Shown here piece after piece: positions 1-49,290 of a stretch of 60,000 bases of DNA (positions are counted from its first letter, which is position 1; the number at the start of each line of letters is the position of its first letter). Position numbers and translations under genes: made by a program. The DNA is from Lineus longissimus (Eukaryota; Nemertea; Pilidiophora; Heteronemertea; Lineidae), in the NCBI RefSeq assembly GCF_910592395.1, contig NC_088325.1, forward strand, positions 870,001 through 930,000. Direction: 5' to 3'. Under the pieces are notes generated by a model. It was given only the letters and a program-made list of their open reading frames with translations, was not told the DNA's origin and did no database searches.

Positions 1-41
1 TTCCTGGAGAGAACTAAGGTCAAATTCATTTCAGAGATGTA

Positions 42-206
42 GGGCCAAATTCATAAAGGGCGTTTAAGGGTTAGACATGTGTAACTTCTCCCTGATCAGT
101 TTCAGGGCCTATTCATATTCTGTGAAGATTTACATGAAGGACCTGAATATGTCTATTCAGTAGTTAAACGCTGTTTTAAGCTAAACGCCCTTTATGAATT
201 TGGCCC
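42..206. repeat. Short inverted-repeat element (MITE-like) in the upstream dynein intron
   Basis: The left end GGGCCAAATTCATAAAGGGC is repeated in inverted form at the right end (GCCCTTTATGAATTTGGCCC). The element is about 165 bp with arms of ~28 bp and codes for nothing. The rest of 1-433 is intron, ending in the acceptor TTCTTCAG at 433. Confidence 0.7.
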
Positions 207-327
207 ACAATGTTTGTTATGAGGGAATTCTAAGCATGTTTTCCTAACCTTGAGGTGGCAGTCTCAGATGCTGACACTATCTAATGACAAATTGCTGACA
301 AAATGGGGTGTCCATTATTGATGCAGA

Positions 328-411
328 GGGTTCCTTAATAGAGAGGTTGTCCTTACCAGCAAGACTTAAAGACGAGAGAGGAGTCAGAGGTGTTAGTTAA
401 GGGAGGTTCCC
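328..411. repeat. Fragment of the 'CTTAATAGAGAGG' terminal-inverted-repeat family
   Basis: CTTAATAGAGAGGTTGTCC and TTAAGGGAGGTTCCC are ends of the family seen in full at 50445-50626. It ends about 20 bp before the first visible dynein acceptor. Confidence 0.55.
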
Positions 412-433
412 ATAATATTTCTGTCTTCTTCAG

Positions 434-40637
<40,204 letters not shown>

Positions 40638-40652
40638 ATTTGATTATCAACA

Positions 40653-40780
40653 AATAAACAAGATCTTTAGGATGTGGACTGGTGAAGGACGCAAAGAGAC
40701 ATTTGTTGTCAACTTGTTTTTGCATTGGATTTATGTTGAATTGTTCCATTGGTTTACAGTGATGGAGTTGTTGAAATAAA
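40653..40780 (+). terminator. Candidate poly(A) signals of the dynein gene
   Basis: Two AATAAA hexamers lie shortly after the stop codon, at about 40653-40658 and 40775-40780. Both are before the hairpin element that starts at 40887, so the mature 3' UTR is probably short (under ~170 nt). Which one is used cannot be told from sequence. Confidence 0.6.
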
Positions 40781-40886
40781 CAAACACAGTGATTTCAATC
40801 TGAAGTATAAGTATAAATGTGTGGTTTGGGGCTGAAAAGTGCTCATCAATGCCTCAGTTGATGATCATCGATGTTTTTATAAAATT

Positions 40887-41107
40887 GTGACTCGCTCTAC
40901 CAAAACTAGGCACTTGTCGCATCTGAACTTGACAGGTTGATACGGACTTGTTGTTCATTTCCCTATTGTAGACCTTTTGTGAAATCTATTACAAACTGAT
41001 TTGGTCACATTTCACAAAAGGTCTACAATAGGGAAATGAACAACAAGTCCGTATCAACCTGGCAAGTTCAGATGCGACAAGCGCCTAGTTTTGGTAGAGC
41101 GAGTCAC
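40887..41107. repeat. 221-bp hairpin MITE between convergent genes
   Basis: Left arm GTGACTCGCTCTACCAAAAC through ATTTCCCTATTGTAGACC is repeated almost perfectly in inverted form up to TTTTGGTAGAGCGAGTCAC, with a ~20-bp loop containing CTGATTTGGTCAC. Related partial copies are at 13089, 19814 and 34183. The rest of 40638-41522 is AT-rich 3' flank. Confidence 0.95.
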
Positions 41108-41522
41108 AAATGTTAATGATAAAAATGTACAGGTATTTGTATTGTATTTTCTCTGATGACTGAGAAGTCTTTATCTCATAATCCTGCCATGCTCAAATTG
41201 TATGCTTTTCATACATATTATCATCCATTTTAATGTGTATTTTTTATTCTTTAGAAATTCTAATTTGTTTGATTTTATAATTTATTGTTACAGTTTCCAA
41301 AAAATGTGTTCAATTCAATGTGTTGTTAGGTGTTTTTGTTTAAAGTGATAATCGCACTTTGCCTCGCCAGAATGGCAGCCTATAAGACCAGTGCGATGCT
41401 TTTTGGTGAGAATTGCCGGCCAAACATAATAGGGGGACATAGAAGCCTTATGCGACCTGTGCCTGTACCTTTCATGTTCAATGCATTTGACAAACTGAAC
41501 TCGAACTGAAATGAATTTCTGG

Positions 41523-42506
41523 TCAACTCTTTATCTGTGTAAAATTACCATAATATATCAATCTAGCTACCTCACCAAAAGTCGTATTCATATTTCGAAT
41601 ATTGTTAGGTCCATATCCCTTATCATTCAACTCTTGCCAGAGGTGTAATGCGAAATTAGTCCGCCAGTTGTAGAGTCCGTTGTAAATTAAATGTTTATCT
41701 TTCCCGCTTGGGTAATTTAATGTCCGTTCTTCCACGTGGATTAGTTTCGGGTTTTCAAAAAGTAAATTGTACGGAATTTGGCAGGCGTGGAAGTCCCATT
41801 CCCGTTTTGTAAAGTTACGATAAGATTCGTACCACATCTTTAGAAATTTCGCATCCTTGTTTGCGATGATGATGTCATTGTTCAAGCGTCCTGGACTACC
41901 GTGATACTCCACGCCCATGGTGAAATTAAAATGGCGGAGAGAATCAAACGATTTCAAAACGATGACGTCCGTGCCTAAAAAAATGCCGCCACTCTTGAAC
42001 AGAATTTCCAACCTCGCAACATCCGATTTATGCGTCGGTCGAATTATTTCATTTCCGAATATCTCCACAGGTGGATTGCGGTGGACAATTTCTAATGATG
42101 TAACAGTTCTTTTAGTCTCCTTCCACCAAAGTCCCACTGGTTCAAAATCGCAATGAAAGAGAATCTGTTTAGGTCTTATGTTTAGAAATGCTGATTTTAT
42201 GCTAAGAAACTGATGAAATTTCATTGGTTCGGCCTCGCCAAACCAGACGTAGTGGACGGTATTTGGTACGACGAGAGTGCCACTCGTTGGTGCCGGTGAG
42301 GCTAAGTGCCAGGCACGATGTGGAACTTCTCCTCCTATCGTGCGATGATTCCCTGCGAGTATTCCTTTGAGTTCGTTGGAAATGCCTCGGTAGCTTGTCA
42401 ACTTGGTCGCGACGGTGAAGAGTAGGATCGGAATCACTATGAGGATGATGCAGACAAGCGCGCAGAACTTCCGTGGACCGTAGGGTAGCAGGCGGACCAT
42501 CGTCAT
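41523..42506 (-). CDS. Type II membrane glycosyltransferase, GT32/A4GALT-like (Gly_transf_sug), DXD altered to GTD
   Basis: A 327-aa protein in one coding exon. It has a short cytosolic N-terminus, a signal anchor at about residues 14-34 (rich in I, V, L) and a Golgi-lumen catalytic part. The family is recognised from VPNTVHYVWFGEAEP (80-94), ILFHCDFEPVGLWWKE (115-130) and SDVARLEILFKSGG (161-174), then IFLGTDVIVLKSF. Relatives usually read LDTDV at this last place, the metal and nucleotide-sugar binding DXD; here the first Asp is Gly (residues 178-180 GTD). A splice acceptor (TTTTTCAG at about 42516-42523) lies 9 nt before the ATG, so a 5' UTR exon lies farther up the - strand. AATAAA on the - strand occurs at about 41281-41286 and 41243-41248. 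Donor and acceptor sugars cannot be inferred. The gene is convergent with the dynein. Confidence 0.85.
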   Translation of the reverse strand: MTMVRLLPYGPRKFCALVCIILIVIPILLFTVATKLTSYRGISNELKGILAGNHRTIGGEVPHRAWHLASPAPTSGTLVVPNTVHYVWFGEAEPMKFHQFLSIKSAFLNIRPKQILFHCDFEPVGLWWKETKRTVTSLEIVHRNPPVEIFGNEIIRPTHKSDVARLEILFKSGGIFLGTDVIVLKSFDSLRHFNFTMGVEYHGSPGRLNNDIIIANKDAKFLKMWYESYRNFTKREWDFHACQIPYNLLFENPKLIHVEERTLNYPSGKDKHLIYNGLYNWRTNFALHLWQELNDKGYGPNNIRNMNTTFGEVARLIYYGNFTQIKS

Positions 42507-42515
42507 GTTTCGGGT

Positions 42516-44299
42516 CTGAAAAAGTGAAAGAGATTGATTAGGCCTACTGTTTAATCTTGCCCTGTCCTGTCTGTCTGGTGGTGAAAGAGAGAGGACATGA
42601 GCATATTATACAGCGAACAAACTGGTAGACAGAATAACCAGAGATAAAAGTAAAACCATGATGTCAACCTGTGTTGTAGAATGTACTTGTTTAAAAATAT
42701 CCAGTGAAAACTAGTGGTTTTGTTACAATAGGTAGCCTGGAGGCCTCCGATTCCTAACCTTTGTACACCACAGCAACCATTTGTAAACACGTGTATCCCA
42801 AGGGTCATGCAGTGGCTCCTAACTTGCATTGATTTTTGCATCATACTTCATGATGCATTGGTCAATCAATTCAGGTAATCAATATCAATTATCATAACCA
42901 AAGACCCTCAAGTGTTGGTGAGGACAGAATGCAGCTATTTCCTCTGCCGTTTATGGTAGATTTGAATGGTCGTTGATGTCTCCATCCTCAAATACAGGGC
43001 CAGTAGCATGCATGAGATATAACTGTGTATGTCTCTGAGGAGATTATATGGTCCTTAAGTTCTTACTGACCTGATGTGTCCAGGTTGTGAAAGTTTGTGG
43101 TGCCACCTCTTGTCTTCAGAGAGGTTGTGACTATAACGATTCTCCTGGATTGTGACTGTCTCCAAACAGGATGTGACACGCGGCAATCAGTTATCACACT
43201 TGGGAACACTTCGAAGCTTTCTGTTTATCATGTATGTAGATCCTATAAAATACATTGTAATATAATCTGTCCACGAAACCCTGTTGCACTGATACTGGTA
43301 TTCATTCATTGTACAAAAGTCTAATAGGCCTACAGCTAGAGGTATTTACCTGTATGCCACAGTTTTACCACAATGTCTTAATCCCATCTGTACATAAGTC
43401 ATGGTAGTTTATTGTCCTCAGTTGGGGACAAATACTCAAAATATAGGCTGGTATTATTTTGTTAAGAGATTACACTGTTAGCCGTTAACCCTGAGTGCAG
43501 GAGTGGGACAGGTGAATTCCTCACTGTAATTTCTTGGTGGTGCCACTCACTATTGTTGACTGCATTAGCCAAGATCAGTGGACAGTAGGCCCATCTCTGT
43601 TGGTCTTGGCCTGCATCATCGCGTGTACTAGTATAGTCGACCCTCTCTGTCAAGGACACCCTCAAGACCGGCATGCTCTCCTTGATGGAAAGGAGTGGGG
43701 GCAATATGGGACAATGGATAATAATGGACACTCCCATTCTTCATATCCCAGTGGATGATGGAAGTGTCGGGGCAGACATACTTCAGTAAACACATCGAAA
43801 ATACTTTCACAATTTCAAGTCTTAACCTAACACATAGCTTAGGGGTACATTCGTCATGAAAATAGGCCTACTGCACTATTTTGGTGACAACACCACATGA
43901 TAACAAATATCATATTTAAGCTGATCAAAACCTTATGAAATTATACAATAGGCCTTCGTGCACTGAAAGAAAATGACATATCGGATTTAAGAAGATAAGC
44001 AAAATGAAGATTTTAGGAGATAATGGAGCACTTTCGTGCGAGTGGATATGTCTGTAGGCCTACAAGATAACTGATTGGTGTTCTGATTAGCCGAATTAGT
44101 CATGAAATTTGTGCAATGAGGACGGGCTGGCTCTTCCTTTCCTGTGTCAGATACAAGTAAATCTGATGTGAAACTTTCAATTTGATCAGTTGGGATTCAG
44201 TAAAGTTAATGAATTTAAGGATTCAAAACGCAGATGTGCAAAATGTGATCCTGAATGTGCAGTAGCAGACTGTTGCATAGCGACCATGATATCATCACC
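42516..44299. other. Intergenic region between glycosyltransferase and three-finger genes
   Basis: The two genes are divergent here, so both promoters should lie in this 1.8 kb. I see no convincing promoter motif. A fragment of the terminal-inverted-repeat family (CCCTCTCTGTCAAGGACACC) lies near 43640. Confidence 0.5.
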
Positions 44300-47200
44300 A
44301 TGGTAACCGGCGTCCTTAGTTACCGTTTATTGTTCACGTTCTTGGTACTTTGTCTCCACACGATGCGTAGCTCGGCCCTTGTCTGCCAGGATTGCTACAA
44401 GGGAGTTAGTAACTATGACTGCAACCATAACATCACAACATGTGAGGATCCTCTCAGTGACGTTTGCTACACCAAGATCACAAGGACAGTTCGGATCCTG
44501 GCAAGACGATATGATAAGGTGGGTAATCCTCTTAGTCTTCATTGGTTGCTCTCCACATGGACAGGTTGGAGGTGTCTACTGGCAGTATTCTCCTCCCAAG
44601 GTGGAGGAGCATTCTCTCTTGAGGTAGATGATATGAGATCACAACCAGATCGAATTGCCTGGCACTTCCACTGTCTTTCCAAAACTATACAGTCACAATC
44701 AGGCAGTCACCTCCTCTGTCTTCTTGCCAACATGGTAAGAGGGATAAGCATGTAAGACAGTCACAACCTTGCCGAATTCGCCCTGGTACCACCACCGTCC
44801 TGGCAACCTGATGAGTGGCACAAGACGGTCACAGTGAAAGGGATAGGACAGTCACAACCAAGCTGAATTCGCCCTGGTACCACCACCGTCCTGGCAACCT
44901 GGTGAATGGCACAAGACAGTCGCAGGGAAAGGGATAGGACAGTCACAACCAAGCTGATTTAGAACCTTGCACCTCCACCTCCTACCAAACCTACGGAGGA
45001 TGCTGTGTCACTTCTTGACGGACAATATAGTAGAGACCACCAGCCCAGATTGGGTTAATATCGCCAGAAAAGTTACATACTCTCCCAAACGATGAAAATT
45101 CCAAAAAAAAAAAAATTCCCACGGTCCAAGCCAAACGGGCTGCAAGGGTTAATAAACAACCTTGTACCCAGGATCAAAAAATTATTATTGCAGGTGAAAT
45201 GTATAAATAAATTTTTAACTATTTCCTAGGAACAAGGTTTCCATTAACCCTCTCATCCCGTTTGGCTCTGACCGTGGGAACATTTTATTTTTGCAAAATT
45301 TCTCCCTTATGAAATGGATGCACCTTATCTCTCTCAAATTAACCCCCTCTGTGTGGAATCGTTGTCTATCGATTGTACTTTAAAAATACGTTCCTTTGTC
45401 AGATCTTTGGAGCACAGAAGCAAATGGAGGCAGAATGTCCTGGTTCTGAGGAGCTGAGGATGCTGCGTCACTCAATACAAGTATCGGGACTTCATTGAGA
45501 AGGGATCACCAGCTATCCAAGTCGGGTACAGGGGCCTGTCTTTAAGGGAACGGCCAACCAGAAGCTCTGCTAAAGACTAATGTTGTCCCTTGAGAACCCT
45601 ACCCTCCCTTGGGTAGGGTGGTAAGGGTCTGTCCGTCCTCACGAGCACGGAGATAAAAAGCTTTACGAAAAGTATCTGATACTGTCGTTACTCCAGTGGT
45701 TCCTTGGGTCGGGATGGGGTCCCTACCCAAGGCCCAGATGGAGGAAGAATGTCTTGGTTCTAAGGAGCTAGCAGGACTCAAATTGGTCAGGTTGTGACTG
45801 TCTCCTCTCTCAACCTGTTGGCATCATGGTGGAGCTGCCAGGCTCGATTCAGTCCGATTGTGACTGTCTTTCCTCTGTCGTCTTGTCAGCGACACAGTAG
45901 TGCTTCTATGCCCGATTCGGTCGGTTGTGACTGTCTTTGGCGATATAGAAATGCTGCCAGGCTTGATTCGGTCGGTTGTGACTGTCTTTGGCGATATAGA
46001 AATGCTGCCAGGCTTGATTCGGTCTGGTTGTGTCTGTCTTTGGCGATATAGAAAAGCTGCCAGGCTTGATTCGGTCTGGTTGTGACTGTCTTTGGCGATA
46101 TAGAAATGCTGCCAGGCTTGATTCGGTCTGGTTGTGACTGTCTTTGGCGATAGAGTAATGCTGCCAGGCTTGATTCGGTCTGGTTGTGACTGTCTGTGGC
46201 GATATAGTAATGCTGCCAGGCTTGATTCGGTCTGGTTGTGACTGTCTTTGGCGATAAAGTAATGCTGCCTGGCTTGATTCGGTCTGGTTGTGACTGTCTT
46301 GAGCGATATGGTAATGCTGCCAGGCTTGATTCGGTTTGGTTGTGACTGTCTTCTCTCTCATTTTGTTGGAAAGACGGAGGGGATGACAGGCTTGATTCGG
46401 TCTGGTTGTGTCTGTCTTCTCTCTCATTTTGTTGGAAAGACGGAGGGGATGCCTGGCTTGATTCGGTTTGGTTGTGACTGTCTTCTCTCTCATTTTGTTG
46501 GAAAGACGGAGGGGATGCCTGGCTTGATTCGGTTTGGTTGTGACTGTCTTCTCTCTCATTTTGTTGGAAAGACGGAGGGGATGCCTGGCTTGATTCGGTC
46601 TGGTTGTGACTGTCTTCTCTCTCATTTTGTTGGAAAGACGGAGGGGATGCCTGGCTTGATTCGGTTTGGTTGTGACTGTCTTCTCTCTCATTTTGTTGGG
46701 AAGACGGAGGGGATGACAGGCTTGATTCGGTCTGGTTGTGACTGTCTTCTCTCTCATTTTGTTGGGAAGACGGAGGGGATGACAGGCTTGATTCGGTCTG
46801 GTTGTGACTGTCTTCTCTCTCATTTTGTTGGAAAGACGGAGGGGATGACAGGCTTGATTCGGTCTGGTTGTGACTGTCTTCTCTCTCATTTTGTTGGAAA
46901 GACGGAGGGGATGCCTGGCTTGATTCGGTCTGGTTGTGACTGTCTTCTCTCTCATTTTGTTGGGAAGACGGAGGGGATGACAGGCTTGATTCGGTCTGGT
47001 TGTGACTGTCTTCTCTCTCATTTTGTTGGAAAGACGGAGGGGATGCCTGGCTTGATTCGATCTGGTTGCGACTGTCTTCTCTCTCATTTTGTTGGAAAGA
47101 CGGAGGGGATGCCTGGCTTGATTCGGTCTGGTTGTGACTGTCTTCTCTCTCATTTTGTTGGAAAGACGGAGGGGATGACAGGCTTGATTCGGTCTGGTTG

Positions 47201-48755
47201 TGACTGTCTTCTCTCTCATTTTGTTGGAAAGACGGAGGGGACGCCAGGCTTGATTCGGTCTGGTTGTGCCAGTCTTCTCTCTCATTTTGTTGGGAAGACG
47301 GAGGGGATGACAGGCTTGATTCGGTTTGGTTGTGCCAGTCTTCTCTCTCATTTTGTTGGGAAGACGGAGGGGATGACAGGCTTGATTCGGTTTGGTTGTG
47401 CCAGTCTTCTCTCTCATTTTGTTGGGAAGACGGAGGGGATGCCAGGCTTGATTCGGTCTGGTTGTGCCAGTCTTCTCTCTCATTTTGTTGGGAAGACGGA
47501 GGGGATGCCAGGCTTGATTCGGTCGGTTGTGACTGTCTTCTCTCTCATTTTGTTGGAAAGACAGAGGGGATGCCAGGCTTGATTCGGTCTGGTTGTGACT
47601 GTCTTCTCTCTCATTTTGTTGGAAAGACGGCGGGGATGCCAGGCTTGATTCGGTCTGGTTGTGACTGTCTTCTCTCTCATTTTGTTGGAAAGACGGAGGG
47701 GATGCCAGGCTTGATTCGGTCTGGTTGTGTCTGTCTTCTCTCTCATTTTGTTGGAAAGACGGAGGGGATGCCAGGCTTGATTCGGTCTGGTTGTGACTGT
47801 CTTCTCTCTCATTTTGTTGGAAAGACGGAGGGGATGCCAGGCTTGATTCGGTCTGGTTGTGACTGTCTTCTCTCTCATTTTGTTGGAAAGACGGAGGGGA
47901 TGCCAGGCTTGATTCGGTCTGGTTGTGTCTGTCTTCTCTCTCATTTTGTTGGGAAGACGGAGGTGATGCCAGGCTTGATTCGGTCTGGTTGTGCCAGTCT
48001 TCTCTCTCATTTTGTTGGAAAGACGGAGGTGATGCCAGGCTTGATTCGGTCTGGTTGTGTCTGTCTTCTCTCTCATTTTGTTGGGAAGACGGAGGTGATG
48101 CCAGGCTTGATTCGGTCTGGTTGTGACTGTCTTCTCTCTCATTTTGTTGGGAAGACGGAGGGGATGCCAGGCTTGATTCGGTCTGGTTGTGACTGTCTTC
48201 TCTCTCATTTTGTTGGAAAGACGGAGGGGATGCCTGGCTTGATTCGGTCTGGTTGTGTCTGTCTTCTCTCTCATTTTGTTGGGAAGACGGAGGGGATGCC
48301 AGGCTTGATTCGGTCTGGTTGTGCCAGTCTTCTCTCTCATTTTGTTGGAAAGCTGGAGGGGATGCCAGGCCTGATTCAAGAGTCCCATCTTGCTCACAAT
48401 GTTGACATCATTCTAGTTGGTCCCAGCTAATGTTAAGATGGGGTCGGAGGTACCAACATATCAGATGAGAATCATGAAACCCTCCCAGTAGAGTACCTCG
48501 ACTTAAGTCTCCTTATTTTTCTAGGGCTGCATGAACCAGGCCAACTGCGAGAAACTGTCAGCGCTGAAGACAACCACGACACATTGTGACAAGCACCCAT
48601 CAGAGTGCTACTTCTGTTGCGATGACAGGGACAAGTGCAATGACTTCAATGAGGCTACGATGCAATCTCCTAGTGTTTGGATGACGATGTGTACTGCTGT
48701 CCTCCTGGTGTCTCAACTCTGGGAGAGAGGAATCCGTCATGTTGTTGTATTCTGA
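44300..48755 (+). CDS. Ly6/uPAR-type three-finger protein, two coding exons (44300-44518, 48525-48755)
   Basis: A 149-aa secreted or membrane-anchored protein. The start at 44300 has a good Kozak context (TCACCATGG); an in-frame ATG at 44255 would lengthen the leader by 15 residues. The signal peptide is about residues 1-26, followed by LVCQDCYKG, the typical first finger. Exon 1 ends in phase 0 (YDK) and exon 2 begins GCMNQANC, reproducing the conserved finger-2 start. The three-finger signature CCDDRDKCN ends the domain (Cys104, Cys105, Cys111, Asn112). Some twelve Cys lie in the mature domain, two more than the basic ten. A hydrophobic stretch near residues 123-138 suggests GPI attachment, though the C-terminus (RGIRHVVVF) is slightly polar. 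One N-glycosylation site is at N44-I-T. No close family member is identified, so the function is unassigned. The intron (44519-48524) is mostly tandem repeat. Confidence 0.82.
44756..44960 (+). repeat. 91-bp tandem repeat in the three-finger gene intron
   Basis: GACAGTCACAACC recurs at 44756, 44847 and 44938, each of the first two followed by GAATTCGCCCTGGTACCACC. The motif is the reverse complement of GGTTGTGACTGTC in the larger array downstream. Confidence 0.9.
45085..45330. repeat. Inverted-repeat element
   Basis: ATTCCCACGGTCCAAGCCAA, then GGGTTAATAA, is mirrored by TTAACCCTC, then TTTGGCTCTGACCGTGGGAA. Arms of ~45 bp at roughly 85% match flank an AT-rich centre. Confidence 0.6.
45787..48375 (+). 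repeat. 2.6-kb VNTR: ~52-bp units, then ~31 copies of a 66-bp unit
   Basis: All units share GGCTTGATTCGGTCTGGTTG, then TGACTGTCTT. Up to ~46322 this is followed by TGGCGATATAGTAATGCTGC; from there on by CTCTCTCATTTTGTTGGAAA, then GACGGAGGGGATGCC. Because 66 is a multiple of 3 and the unit has no stop in some frames, long open frames occur on both strands. It is intronic in the three-finger gene. Confidence 0.96.
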
Positions 48756-48790
48756 AGGTTGTGACAGTGATTACTGTGGGAACCAGACAA

Positions 48791-48910
48791 TGGGTGATAT
48801 GAATAAAGACTAGCAAATGCTTTTACTCCGGTTTTGTACAGGAAGGCCTAGTGTAAATGTACATGGAGATTTAGATAAAAGCATTTGCTAGTCTTTATTC
48901 ATATCACCCA
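48791..48910. repeat. Perfect 35-bp inverted repeat with 50-bp loop at the poly(A) site
   Basis: Arm 48791-48825 starts TGGGTGATATGAATAAAGAC and is the exact reverse complement of 48876-48910. The left arm contains the poly(A) signal of the three-finger gene. Confidence 0.97.
48802..48807 (+). terminator. Poly(A) signal of the three-finger gene inside a palindrome
   Basis: AATAAA lies 47 nt after the stop codon. It is inside the left arm of the perfect 35-bp inverted repeat 48791-48825/48876-48910. The right arm therefore also gives an AATAAA on the - strand. Confidence 0.6.
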
Positions 48911-49290
48911 ATACCCTGGTATTTGAATGACAGTTTTGACGGCTACACTGCTAGTTTTGCAACTCCAGAAGAAGGGCATCTGTTTTCTCGCCGATGTCTG
49001 CATTGTGAAGGTTGTGACAATGATTACAAAGGGGACAGCCAGATAACATCCAAGTGTTTGGACGACTATGTAGACTATTACACCGATTTTGGCAATGACA
49101 AGGTGTCGTGGCTAGTTTGTTTGGCTGTAAACTAAAGGTTGCTACAATGATTCAAATGGAACAGCAAAGTTTTTAGGTTACATCACTTTTGGTGAGGACA
49201 AGGGGTGGTTGTGACATTCACACAATATGCAATATTTGAGGGACTATGTTAACTGTTACACCGATTTTGGTAAGGACAAGGCGAGTCTCG

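Larger units (their letters stand above)
48757..49290 (+). repeat. Degenerate tandem copies of three-finger gene 3' sequence
   Basis: AAGGTTGTGACAGTGATTAC (48757), AAGGTTGTGACAATGATTAC (49008) and AAGGTTGCTACAATGATTCA (49135) are copies. TACACCGATTTTGG occurs at about 49080 and 49259. The stretch near 48990-49100 reads RRCLHCEGCDND and is Cys-rich, but no complete three-finger domain is present. Confidence 0.6.

Noticed and set aside
45906-47582. Open frames of 525 (-) and 430 (+) codons as genes
   Set aside because: They overlap each other on both strands, consist only of the 66-bp VNTR, and lie inside an intron of a well-supported gene. Openness follows from the period being divisible by three.
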